Part shown: positions 31,956 to 42,568 of the stretch, in pieces
Position numbering within the stretch: position 1 is the first letter of the stretch
Layout of the letters: each line of letters begins with the position of its first letter
From: Cymbidium sinense
Taxonomy: Eukaryota > Streptophyta > Magnoliopsida > Asparagales > Orchidaceae
Reading direction: 5' to 3'
DNA: 64,000 nt
NCBI GenBank assembly: GCA_021442155.1
Contig: CM038214.1
Span: forward strand, 22,221,808-22,285,807
The notes under the pieces: generated by a model
The model's input: the letters and a program-made list of their open reading frames with translations, nothing else
What the model was told of the DNA's origin: nothing
The model's database searches: none
Translations under genes and position numbers: made by a program

Positions 31956-34900
31956 TTATTTAGTTTATTTTTTATTTCAACTTATTTTATTATTATTTTT
32001 ATTTATGTTTATTATTTTATTTTTATTTAGTTCAGTTTATTTATTTTAAGTTTATTTATTTTATTTTAGGTTTTTGATTTTAGCATATTTTTTATGTTTA
32101 GGTTTTGGTTTAGGTTTATTTTTTAGTTGAGTTTTATTATAATTTTATTTTTAGGTTTAGGTTCTGGTTTTAGGGTTGTTGGTTTAGGGTTTAGGGTTAG
32201 TTTTAGGGTTCAGGGTTTAGGGTTTATGGTTTAGGATTTAGAGTTTAGGGTTTAGGGTTTTTTTTAAATTAAGTAAATCGGTAGGTTTAGGTTTATTTAA
32301 TTTCTTTTTATTTATTTTATTCTATTATTATTTTTTATTTTTATTTAATTTAGTTTATTTATTATAGGTTTATTTATTTTAGTTTAGGTTTTTTATTTTA
32401 TTTTATTTTATTGGTTAAGGTTTAATTTTATGTTTATTTTCTAGTTTATTTTTATTTTTATTATTTTTTTATTCTTTAGGATTAAGTTTTATTTTTTATT
32501 TTTAGGTTTTGGTTTTTTTTTATGTTTCTGTTTTAGGTTTGTATTTTAGGTTTATTTTTAGGTTTTATTTTTTTAGTTTAGGTTTAGATTTATTTTTAGC
32601 TTATTTTATTTTATTTAGTTTAGGGTTTAGGTTTAGTTTATTATAGGTTTAGGTTTATCTTTTATTTACTTTATTTTAGTTTATTTTAATTTAGGTTTAG
32701 GTTTATTTTATTTAATTTTTATTATAGGTTTATGTTTTTTTTAGTTTAGAGTTAGGTTTAATTTTTTATTTATTTTTAGGTTTATTTTTTAGGTTTAGGT
32801 TTTTAATTACTTTTTATTTTATTTTATTTTAGGTTATTTTAGGTTAATTTTTCTTATTTTATTCAGGTTTTTATATTCTTAGGTTTATTTTATTTTTTAA
32901 TTTAGTTTATGCTTTTATTTATTTTGTTTTAGTATACTTTTAGTAGTTTCTTTTATTTTATTTTTTAGGTTTAATTTTTGTTTTAGTTTAGGTTTTTATT
33001 TTATTTAATTTTATATTTTATTTAGGTTTTGGTTATTTATTATTTTATTTTTAGGTTTTATTTAGTTTAGGTTTTTAAGTTTTTAAGTTTTTAAGGTTTA
33101 CTATTTAGGGTTTCTGACTTAAGGTTTTAGGGTTTAGGGTTTTAAGGCTTAGGGTTTAGGATTAGAGTTTAGGGTTTAGTGTTTAGGCTTTAGGGTTTTA
33201 AGGTTTAGGGTTTAATGTTTAGGGTTAGCTTAGTGTTTAATGTTAGTTTAGGGTTTAGGGTTTAAGGTTTAGGGTTTAGGCTTTAGGGTTTAGGGTTTTT
33301 AGGTTTTATGGTTTAGGTTTAAGGGTTAGTTTAGTGTTTAAGGTTTAAGGTTTTAGGGTTTAAGGTTTAGTGTTTAGGGTTTATGGTTAGGGTTAGGGTA
33401 TAGGGTTTAGGGTTTAGGGTTAGCTTAGGGTTTTGGGTTAGTTTATGGTTTAGGGTTTAAGGTTTAGAGTTTAGACTTTAGGATTTAGGGATTTTAGGTT
33501 TAGGGTTTAAGGTTTAGGGTTTAGAGTTTTGGATTTAGTGTTTAAAGTTTTTTAGGGTTAGTTTAGGGTTTAGGGTTTAAGGTTAGTATAGGGTTTAGGT
33601 GTTAGAGTTTAGGGTTTAGGATTTAAGGTTTAGGATTTAGGATTTTAGGGTTTAGGGTTTTAGGGTTTAGGGTTTAGGGTTTAGGGTAGTAGGTTTAGGG
33701 TATAGAGTTTTAGGGTTTAGGGTTTAGGGTCAGGGTTTTTTAAATTTTTTTAATTTTATTTTTTAAAAATTAATCAAACTAGTAGTTTAGGTTATTTAGT
33801 TTATTTTTATTTATTTTAGTTTATTTTATTTTCTATTTTGATTTAGGTTGTTTTTATTTTATTAGTTTAGTTTATTTATTTTAGTTTATATTTTTATTTT
33901 GGTTTATTTTCTAGGTTTAGGTTTTCATTTAGGTTTATTTTTTTAAGTTTTTATTTTTATTTTATGTTTAAATTTATTTTTTATTTGAGGTTTAGGTTTT
34001 AGTTTATGTTCTTATTTTATTTCATTTTGGTTTAGTTTATTTATTTTATTTAGGTTTATTTAGTTTAAGTTTAGGATTTTTTAGGTTTAGGGTTTAGGTT
34101 TAGGGTTTTGGGTTTAGGGTTTTTTTGGGTTTAGGTTTAGGGTTTAGTTTTTTTTTTTAGGTTAGTTTTAGGTTTAGGTTTAGGGTTTAAGTTTTATTTA
34201 GGTTTAGGTTAGGTTTTAGGTTTAGCTTAGTTTTAGTTTAGTTTAGCTTTTTAGTTTTATTTTAGTTTTAGGTTTAGGCTTAGGTTTATGTTTATTTTTT
34301 AGTTTAGTTTTATTTTATTTTATTATTTAGGTAGGTTTTATTTTTTTATTTTAGGTTTAAGTTTAGGTTTTATTTTATTTTTTAAGTTTAAGTTTTAGGT
34401 TTTATTTTAGGTTTATTTTATTTTATTTAGTTTATAGTTTATGTTTAGTTTATTTTAGGTTTAGGTTTAGATTTTATTTATTTTAGTTTAGGTTTAAGTT
34501 TATTTTATTTTTATTTTTGGTTTAGGTTTTTTTTAGTTTAGGATTAGTTTTATTTTTTATTTATTGTTAGGTTTTATTTTATGATTTATTTTTTAGGTTT
34601 AGGTTTTTATTTAGTTTAATTTTTGGTTTATTTTATTTTTATTTCACGTTTAGTTTAATTTTTTTTAATTCTTCTATTCTTAGGTTTATTTTATTTAGTT
34701 AGTTTAGTTTAGGTTTTTATTTTTTTATTTCAGTTTATCTTTATTAGTTTATTTTATTTTATTTTTAGGTTTAGGTTTAGGTTTTAGTATAGGGGTTTTA
34801 AGATTTCGGCTTTAGGGTTTAGGGTTTTAAGGTCTAGGGTTTAGGGTTTACGGTTTAAGGTTTTGGGTTTAGGGTTAGTTTAGGGTTTTTTTAATTAAGT

Positions 34901-36044
34901 AAACCGGACGATTTTGGTTAATTTAGTTTATTTTATATTTATTTTACTTTATTTTATTTTTTATTTTTATTTAGTTTTATTTTTTATTTTTATTTACTTT
35001 AGTTTGTTTATTTTAGGTTTATTTATTTTAGCTTAGGTTTTTCATTTTAGTTTATTTTTTAGGTTTAGGTTATGGTTTATTTTTTTAGTTTAGTTTTATT
35101 TTTATTTTATTTGTTAGTTTTAGGTTTTATTTTTTATTTTTATTTTTAGGTTTAGGTTTTTATTTTATTTTCTTAGGTTTAGGTTTTAGGTTTTTTTATT
35201 TTTTAGTTTAGGTTTAGTTTTATTTTAGTTTATTTTATTTTATTTAGTTTAGGGTTTAGGTTTGTTAATTTTAGGTTTAGGTTTTATTTATTTTTGTTTA
35301 GTTTATTTTAGTTTAACTTTAAGTTTATTTTATTTTGTTTATTTTAGATTTAGGATTTTTTTAGTTTAGGGTTTAGGTTTTATTTTCTATTGATTTTTAG
35401 GTTTATTTTTTTGGTTTTGGTTCTTATTAAGTTTTATTTTATTTTTTTTTAGGTTTATTTTATTTTTTTATTTACATTAGTTTTATTTTATTTAGGTTTT
35501 AATTTTTGATTTATTTTAATTTTTAATTTAGTTTAGGTTTTTCTTTCTTTTATTTTATTTGAGTTTTTATTTTTCATTTTATTTCAATTTTAGGTTTAGG
35601 TTTAGGTTAAGGTTTATGGTTTAGGTTTAGGTTTTAGTTTAGTTTTTTATTTTATTTTATTATTTTATTTTATTTAGGTTTAGGTTTAGGTTTTAATTTA
35701 GGTTTTTATTTTATTTTATCTTTTTATTTTATTTATGTTTAGAGTTTTTTTAATTATTTTATTTTTTATGTTTAATTTAGTTTAGGTTTAGGTTTTTAAC
35801 TTTTTAGGGTTTACGATTTAGGGTTTAGGGTTTTAGGGTTTAGCATTTAAGGTTTGGGATTTAGGGTTTAAGGTTTAGGGTTTAGGGTTTAGGGTTTAGG
35901 GTTTTAGGGTTTAGGGTTTTGGGTTTAAGATTTATGGTTTAGGGTGTTTAGGGTTTAAGGTTTAGGGTTTAGGGTTTAGGTTTTAGGTTTAGGTTTCAGG
36001 TTTTAGTTTAGGGTTGATGGTTTTTGGGTTTTTTTTCTTTAAAT
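31956..36044 (+). repeat. Composite telomere-like array B, fifth part
   Basis: Boundary motifs lie near 32262, 33764 and 34893 (the last AATTAAGTAAACCGGACG), 1100 to 1500 bp apart. Long TTTAGGG-like stretches cover about 33086-33745 and 35801-36040, with TA-rich blocks between. No gene is present. Confidence 0.87.
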
Positions 36045-36081
36045 TTTTTTTTAACATAGAACAAATTTAGATTCAACATTT
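36045..36081 (-). pseudogene. GRP 3'-end remnant at the array edge
   Basis: T-tract and ACATAGAACAAATTTAGATT plus CAACATTT are the last ~35 bp of the GRP 3' UTR (antisense here). The LTR-like repeat begins immediately after, so the breakpoint lies inside a GRP copy. Confidence 0.7.
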
Positions 36082-39000
36082 ATGCTTAGGGCTAGCTAAA
36101 GCCTCATGTTCCCGAGATGTCCATATTATGTACCCATTACCATCCAATCTTAAGTAAATCAACACATGAATGGATGAAAGAAAACTCAACATTCATACAC
36201 TTAAGCTATAAGCACATGCATTTCTTATGTATTTATAACTAGCATCATAACGTATATATTATTCATTTATAAGCTTTTCAAAAATACATTTAGATTTAAT
36301 AGTTATAATAGCCTCACATATATTAAATTAAATCAACACATGCAAGCTTACATAAAGAAAATCCATTTTATTTTACTTCATTTTGAAAAGATGGATGCAT
36401 GAATTCAAATGACATACCAAATTTAACATGATTGGAAAGACGAGAACCAAATATAAGCATGTGATTCACTCAACCAAACTAGTTCTTAAGGATAATCAAA
36501 TCAAATAAGATTATTTAAAGCAAACAAAAGCTTCTATATTAATTAAGTTTTGGATTTGATTTGATTTAAAGAGGACAAGAGAAATCATCACTTGATGTTT
36601 TAAACCCATTCCCACATTAGTGATTTGATTTAATTTAAGGAAATGTAATTAAGTTGATTTTATGGGTTAATTAAGTTGAACATTTAATTAGATGAATTAA
36701 TTACCCTTGCTTATGTCACCTTAAAGTAATTAACTAAATAATTATGAGCCAACATGATATGCATGAAAAATAAACTTGCAATGATCCTAAAAAATAAAAG
36801 GGGCCTAATGCAATTGGCTCATGATTAATAGTTAATTAGATTAAGGGTCTTAATTAATTACTCTTATGATTTCCCACACATGTGAACTAACCATAATTTC
36901 ATTAAACTCCATTAGGTTATTAAACACCTAAAGATCTAGCCCTTGATTTAATTAATTATGGTCTGATATGATTATGATTTCAATTTGATTAAGTGATTTA
37001 ATTAATTAGTTTAATCTTAGTTAATTTTATTTTAAAAAAGGGTGAAATGAACTTATGGAAAGGGGTCCTAACCCATTTCCTTAGTACACTTATTGTTGAA
37101 CAATGATTAATATACTTAATTAAACAATTTGTTACTGTTCATGGGATTAATTAATCAGTACTTAACTTAAAAGAGTAGTTAATGTTTGATTAGTTAGTTT
37201 TCTTAATTAAGTGAGCAATAAATCCCAAGAAAATCGTAGGAGGTAGAGGTCATCCGATTAAATTAACCCACAAAATTTGGAATTAATTACTCAAGTAATT
37301 AAAATGTAATTAAGCCAATTAATTTATAATTAAACCTTAATCACTATTCAAAATTTGTTAAGATCATTTTTATTTAATTCTCCTCTGAAATACCTTTAAA
37401 ATGAGTATTTATTTGCATGTTTTTATTTCTCTATGATTTCTTATGATTTTTAGAAGTTTCAATCATTAAAAATGATTAATTGAGCCTAATTAAAGCCTAC
37501 TCCTTTTAGCACCATGTGGCGTGCTGATGCAGAATGCTTTCGATTTGGCACCGCGGGATTGGCTACTTAAAACTTATCCGACTCAGCGCCTACATGGCAT
37601 TGGCGGAGGCACTTTCTCATCAGCCATTTGATCTAAGATGGGACGGCTACGATTAATCCCATAACTTATTAGGATTAAATTAGATTGATCCATGGATCTA
37701 ATCACGCATCTGCTCCAATCACACTAATGGACGTGCATGATTTAACGCCACTGAGTGAGTGAATGGAGTGCATCCACCATTGCTCAATTAACTGAAGCTT
37801 ACCCGAAGCTTAGATCAACTCCAAAAGGATCCCACACCTTTATGACAGTGATCAGAGGGGATCAAACTATCAAGATCACATGAGGTGCAAGTTTTCTTCA
37901 AAAAGCTCCAACCCATTTTTGCCTAAAGATCAGTTGTGGAAGCACACTTTGCCAGAGCTCAAGACTGGTGGGTCGAACAATTGAGGAAGCCTCATCTAGT
38001 GGAGATCAAGCCCTGTTGAGCAGCAATTGGATCAATTCCTTGACGTTTGCTTGGAAGGCCATGAACCAATGATTTGGAGCTCGCCTTTGATCGAAGTCCC
38101 ACCCCTGGTGCTCGGGAAGCTTGGGAGATGATTTATTCTTGCTCAATGAGGACTAGGGAAGGTGCGTGCAAAGTTAATTTGAGTTTGATGGAAAAATGGG
38201 GAAGTTAGGTCTGAAATGGAAGTGTCCTACCTATTTTGGGATAAATGAGAATGACATTGTCTGATCGAGGAACGAGCTTGGGAGCTTAGGGAATGTCTCC
38301 AGTGGCTCGTCTTGGATAGCCGGGGCTTTGAGGAATGATTTTTTTGTATTTTAGTGAAAATGAGGGTGTGTATTCCCCCCTTCATCTTAATCAGACAGTG
38401 GGATCAGGTTTGGCTTTTAATGCCCGTTCGACCATCTCAGGGAGTCACGGGTGCTAGGGAGGAGGTGAGTTGGCTTGGCTTGGTTGGTTGAAGGTGTGGA
38501 GGTGGCTACGAAGGAGGAATCATTAGTGTCCAATGTGATTCAAATGCTCCAATGGGTAGGGTGAGGAGATTTCACATCCCATGGATCATGGCCGACCCAA
38601 CCACCCCTCGGTTAGGGTCCTGCCTAGGTGGACCGTTGGGAGAGTACCAACTGGCCAATGAATGGAAATGACCAATTACATGGGTGATTTGTCTCATGTG
38701 ATGCCCTTGACCTAAAGGTAGAATGATCATTTGGCATTGCATTTGATTTGGGCAAATTTGAAATGAGACAAAAATGTGTTAGCCCAAATTTCAAATCAAT
38801 TAGATTTGATTTGGTTAGGTTTGGCACAATTTGAATCATTTAGGTCAAATTGAGTTAAGTTGGGTCAAGTTGACCAATTTGTCTATTTCAGTCAAACTAA
38901 GGGTTGGGTCAAGTTCATATGATCATTTGGGATGTTTTAGTTCAATTGGTTTGGTTTAGTTTGGCTTAGATTTGATTTTGGCTCATTTGAATTCATTTGG

Positions 39001-39902
39001 GTAAAATGGGTTAAGTTGACCAATTTGACCAAATTGGTCAAATTGGCTTGGGTTGGTTGTTGGTTTGGGTTTAGTTGACCAATTTAAGATGATTGTAGGC
39101 TTTGATTTTAATTAATTTGGATATGGTTTTGATTTAGGCCAACTTGAACCTTTAGGTCAATTTGGGCTAAGTAGGTCAATTGGGTTCAATTGGGTCCAAT
39201 CATAGCTTTGGTCAAGTTCAGCAATTAATTTGGAATGAACTTGAGCCATTGGTTGTAATCAATTTGGCCTTTTAAGTCAATTTAGGTGAACTTGGGTCAA
39301 GAGGGCCAAAATGGGTTTAGTTTGACTCAATTGAAGATCAAGTCATATTCAAATATTGATTTTGATTTGGTATGAATCATTGGTTTCAAAGGATTTGGCA
39401 TAGGTTGCAATTTGGCTAGTTTGGATTCATATGGGTTAAGGGGTTGACTTGGTCAAATGACCAAGTTTACTTAGTTTGACCCAATTTGTGATAATTGATC
39501 AACTTAGGGTGTTCAATAATCATGATGGGAGGTTTTGATGGGCTTGGTTCAATCCAATTTATGTAAGATTAAAACTTGGCTTAAATGGGTCAAATTAGCT
39601 GGTTTGGGTAAAGTGGACCAATTGGGTTTGGTTAGCTTGATTTTGGGTTGAGTTTGATTTAGTTGAGTTTATATATTGATTTGAGGTTGATATATAAATT
39701 CAATTGCAATTGGCTTGGGTATAAATATGTTTTGGTTCATTTGAACATTTCAAGTCAAAAGGTTTGACTTGGGTTGATTTTGGTTTAGCTTGATGATTGT
39801 AGATTTATTTATATTTTTGAATATGATTGAAGGTATGATTGATTCATGAGAAAATAAATTGAATTTGGTCTTTTGGATGAAAGAATTTGGCTAAGTCCAT
39901 AG
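36082..39902 (+). mobile_element. Second, truncated copy of the LTR-like repeat
   Basis: This is colinear with about 8650-12590: one partial 250-bp core, the TTAATTAA-rich stretch, the less AT-rich middle (for example CCGCGGGATTGGCTACTTAA near 37551, matching CCACGGGATTGGCTACTTAA near 10086), and the GGTCAA tract. It is truncated on both sides: left inside the ~250-bp repeat, right at GGCTAAGTCCAT. It is flanked by arrays of opposite orientation (G-rich + on the left, C-rich + on the right). It has no gene, and short open frames such as 38624-38839 (minus) are chance. The copies are clearly diverged by substitutions and indels. Confidence 0.75.
39020..39046. repeat. 27-bp perfect palindrome with 1-nt centre
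   Basis: CCAATTTGACCAA, then A, then TTGGTCAAATTGG. It lies in the GGTCAA-rich tract of the LTR-like repeat. The corresponding place in the other copy (about 11550) is no longer palindromic. Confidence 0.9.
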
Positions 39903-40498
39903 AAACCCTAAACCCTAAAGCCTAAACACTAAATCCTAAACCATAAACCCTAAACCTTAAACCCTAAAATCCTAAACCCTATACCCTAAAAACCTAAAAA
40001 CCTAAACCAAAACTAAATAAAAACAAAAAAATAAAATTTAAAACCTAAACCTAAAAAATAAAATAAAAATAAAACTAAACTAAAAAATAAGCATAAACCT
40101 AAACCCAAACCTAAAAAAATAAACTAAAATAAAAAACCTAAACTAAAATAAATAAACCTAAAATAAGTAAACTAAACTAAATAAAAAAAACCTAAATATA
40201 AATAAAAATAAAATAAACTAAAATAACTAAACAATAAACTAGATAAACCTAAACCTACCGGTTTAGTTAATTCAAAAAAAAAACCTAAACCCTAAACCCT
40301 AAATCCTAAACCCTAAAACTAACTCTAACCCCAAACTCTAAACCTATAATCTTAACCCCTAAACACTAAATCCTAAACCCCTTACCCTAAGCTAACCCTA
40401 AACCCTTACAACCCTAAACCCTAAAGCCTAAACATTAAACCTTAAACCCTAATCCCTAAACCCTAACCCTAAACCCTAAAACTCTAAATTGTAAATAT
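39903..40498 (-). repeat. Composite telomere-like array C, first part (CCCTAAA on +)
   Basis: Array orientation flips here: CCCTAAA-type units and AAATAAACCTAA-type units now run on the + strand. The reversed boundary motif CCTACCGGTTTAGTTAATT lies near 40256. The block ends where a plastid-derived scrap begins. Confidence 0.87.
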
Positions 40499-40766
40499 CC
40501 ATAGTTTGATATATAATAGATTTTACGTTCCTTCGTATAGATAGACAAATTGGTTCAATAATAAATATTCCCTTTCTTATCAATTCTATAAGAACTATGT
40601 CCTTTTGAATCAACCATTCATCTAGATTTATTTCACCTCTTTGAATCAAAGATATAACAATATCCTTTGGATTTATCGCCTAAGTAGGAGACAATATACG
40701 ATATTTTTCATTATTTTATTATTCAAGGGATCATCCCATCTTAGTTGAAAAGGAAATATTTTTTCA
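40499..40766 (-). pseudogene. ycf1: Plastid DNA insertion: fragment of ycf1 (TIC214)
   Basis: Read on the minus strand, one frame gives a protein segment I recognise as the C-terminal part of plastid Ycf1/TIC214. Short visible pieces are [27 protein letters not shown] and I-I-E-P-I-C-L-S-I. Ycf1 is an inner-envelope protein linked to the plastid import translocon and works only when encoded in the plastid. Here about 90 codons sit between a CCCTAAA array and a LINE, with at least one stop, so it is a nuclear plastid insertion with no function. The fragment is AT-rich like its source. Assignment is from memory of the family and was not searched. Confidence 0.75.
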
Positions 40767-40791
40767 AAAAAAATCCAGCCTGCTTTCATTC

Positions 40792-41109
40792 TTGCTCTTA
40801 TATTGTTTTATATCCTTTTTTAGTTTGAATCTTGCGTTTAACGGAGCCATTGCTTCCAAACTTTGGGTTTGGTATGATGAATTTTTTAATATTGACAAAT
40901 TCAATGCCTCCTTAACTCTTTATCAACTTCTACAGGTTTATTTTGAAAACACTATTAAAGGCCACATTAAAGTGATAACTGCAGTCACTCTTATATGGTT
41001 CATATGGATGGACAGAAATGATGCAAAATATCATGGGATTCCTATGAACCATAACAAGATAATTGCTAGAATTAAAGATAAAATTTGTGCTTTATTTATG
41101 CCATTTTAA
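40792..41109 (+). pseudogene. LINE ORF2 segment: zf-RVT-type region before RNase H
   Basis: A 105-codon open frame contains A-S-K-L-W-V-W-Y-D-E-F-F and I-W-F-I-W-M-D-R-N-D-A-K-Y-H. These are typical of the stretch between the zinc-binding (zf-RVT) domain and RNase H in plant LINE ORF2 proteins and domesticated relatives. The reverse transcriptase and endonuclease parts are missing upstream. A frame change near 41085-41110 separates it from the RNase H frame, so the protein is broken. Confidence 0.75.
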
Positions 41110-41702
41110 TTAACTACAATCAATTTAAAAGTTGTCAATTTGTGGCCAATAAACTGGGTTTTAACCCACTGGACCATCCCAACTGTAAAAATGATAAGCT
41201 TGTTTATTGGAAAAAACCTCATGATAATATTATTAAAATTAATATTGATGGCTCCGTTTCTCAAAATGCTTCTGGCTGTGGTGGCATTTTCAGAAACCTT
41301 AATGGTAAAGTTTTATGTGCCTTTTCTTATCCTCTTACTACATGTTTTGTTCTCTTTGCGGAGTTAATGGTTATTAACAAAGCTATTGAGATTTGCCTAC
41401 AAAAAGGTTGGCTCAATATTTGGATTGAGGTGGATGCCCTGTTGTTGATAGATCTGTTGACTTCCACCAAAGTGGGAAATTCAGAATTGTACTACCTCCT
41501 AAAGCATACTAAAGCTCTCCTATCTCAACTCTATTTTAAAATCACTCATGTTTGGCATGAACGTAATGCATGTGTTAATTACCTTGCTAATATGAGTGCT
41601 AGATTAGATGGAATAAAATTCTTTGATCAGCTTACACTTCCTAAAAACTTGCGTGGATTGGTTAATTTGGACAATAATGGACTTCCTTATCTCAGAAACT
41701 AA
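41085..41702 (+). pseudogene. LINE ORF2 C-terminus: RNase H (RVT_3-type)
   Basis: A 205-codon open frame. The RNase H fold is recognisable from I-K-I-N-I-D-G-S (first acidic residue), G-C-G-G-I-F-R-N, L-F-A-E-L-M-V-I (Glu), I-W-I-E-V-D-A-L (second Asp) and the late H-V-W-H-E-R-N-A. The order and spacing fit the RNase H at the C-terminus of plant LINE ORF2, which removes RNA from the RNA:DNA hybrid. The catalytic acidic residues up to E-V-D appear intact, so this is a fairly young fragment. Without RT it cannot mobilise itself, and no promoter or host gene context is visible. Confidence 0.85.
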
Positions 41703-42568
41703 TTTCATCCTATGTTTTGGCCTAGTTACAACTTGTATTACTTTGTTTTATCTATATGGTCATCTTTTGTTTATCTTTTGTTTTTTGTTGTTGCTCCTCA
41801 TCATTTTGTTGATGCATTTCCCTGATAATCTTTTGGTTCTATTGTGATCTCTGTATCTCGCCTCGCCTCGCTAATTATCCAATCTTTTTTTGGGATCTTA
41901 TTGTATCTTGTTTCCTTGCTAATGGAAATGTGCTTCATATTTCCTTAATCTGGGATGGAGATGTCTTATTTTGACCAGGACGACCGCTTGCCATCAATAC
42001 TATTTTTGGGACTTATCAGATTTTGCTTTTCTTTTCACGACATGCTCTCCTTTTCCTGCCTATTCTCAAATTGATTTTTTATTCGCTACCTATATTGGAG
42101 GCTCATGTCTTTGTTGATGCGCTTTTGCTATGATTTGCATGCCTTCATGGTACTTCTTTATTTGTATCTTCCTCTTAAATAGGGTTGTATCACCATCCCC
42201 CCTTCCTCAACCTAAGGGAAGAATGTTTAATTCTTATTACTACTATTTCTTTGCAAGATTGATTTGCTTTTGCCTCCCTTTCATCCCGATTTATGATGAT
42301 GTTGGATTAGATGTTGGTCTACTTTTCCTTGTCTTGAAGGATTTTAATGATGGTTTTCTTCTGATCCCCATTTTGGGTCTATGTAATACTACTATTACTG
42401 ACTGGATTACCCTCTGTTGGGTGCAATATTTGGTTTGCTGTCTTGGTTTGCTGCCTCTAGGCTGATTGTAGCTTTTTGAGCAGTAGTTTTGGAGTTTATC
42501 CCCTCCTAAGGATCTTGTAACCCTCTTTTTGTGGCAATAAAATTCTCCCTATATGGTTAAAAAAAAAA
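41703..42568 (+). other. LINE 3' UTR and poly(A) tail
   Basis: T- and C-rich noncoding sequence typical of this LINE type's 3' UTR. It includes GATCTTGTAACCCTCTTTTT near 42509, AATAAA at 42536 and the terminal A tract. The open frame at 42130-42465 is hydrophobic by composition and is not a credible gene. Confidence 0.75.

Larger units (their letters stand above)
40771..42568 (+). mobile_element. 5'-truncated LINE (non-LTR retrotransposon) with poly(A) end
   Basis: The 3' end of a plant LINE in + orientation: the end of the RT-associated zinc-binding region, an RNase H domain, a pyrimidine-rich 3' UTR, AATAAA at 42536-42541 and a 10-bp A tract at 42559-42568 leading directly into CCCTAAACC array. 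5' truncation plus a 3' A tail is the usual product of target-primed reverse transcription. The left end abuts the ycf1 scrap. No convincing target-site duplication was seen. Confidence 0.82.

Noticed and set aside
19867..36044. CRISPR-like or other regularly spaced repeat array
   Set aside because: The boundary motifs are 0.5-2.2 kb apart without spacers of constant length, and all other content is plant nuclear.
38624..38839. Minus-strand 71-codon frame, and the similar one at 10552-10746
   Set aside because: Neither is open in the other copy of the LTR-like repeat, as expected for noncoding sequence.
41085..41702. A domesticated, stand-alone RNase H gene
   Set aside because: It is followed by a LINE-type 3' UTR and A tail, preceded by frame-broken ORF2 sequence, and has no promoter or start context. 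An unusually young LINE fragment is the simpler reading.
42130..42465. A hydrophobic 111-codon open frame as a membrane protein gene
   Set aside because: It lies inside the LINE 3' UTR. Its hydrophobicity comes from T-rich composition, and no conserved motif was seen.
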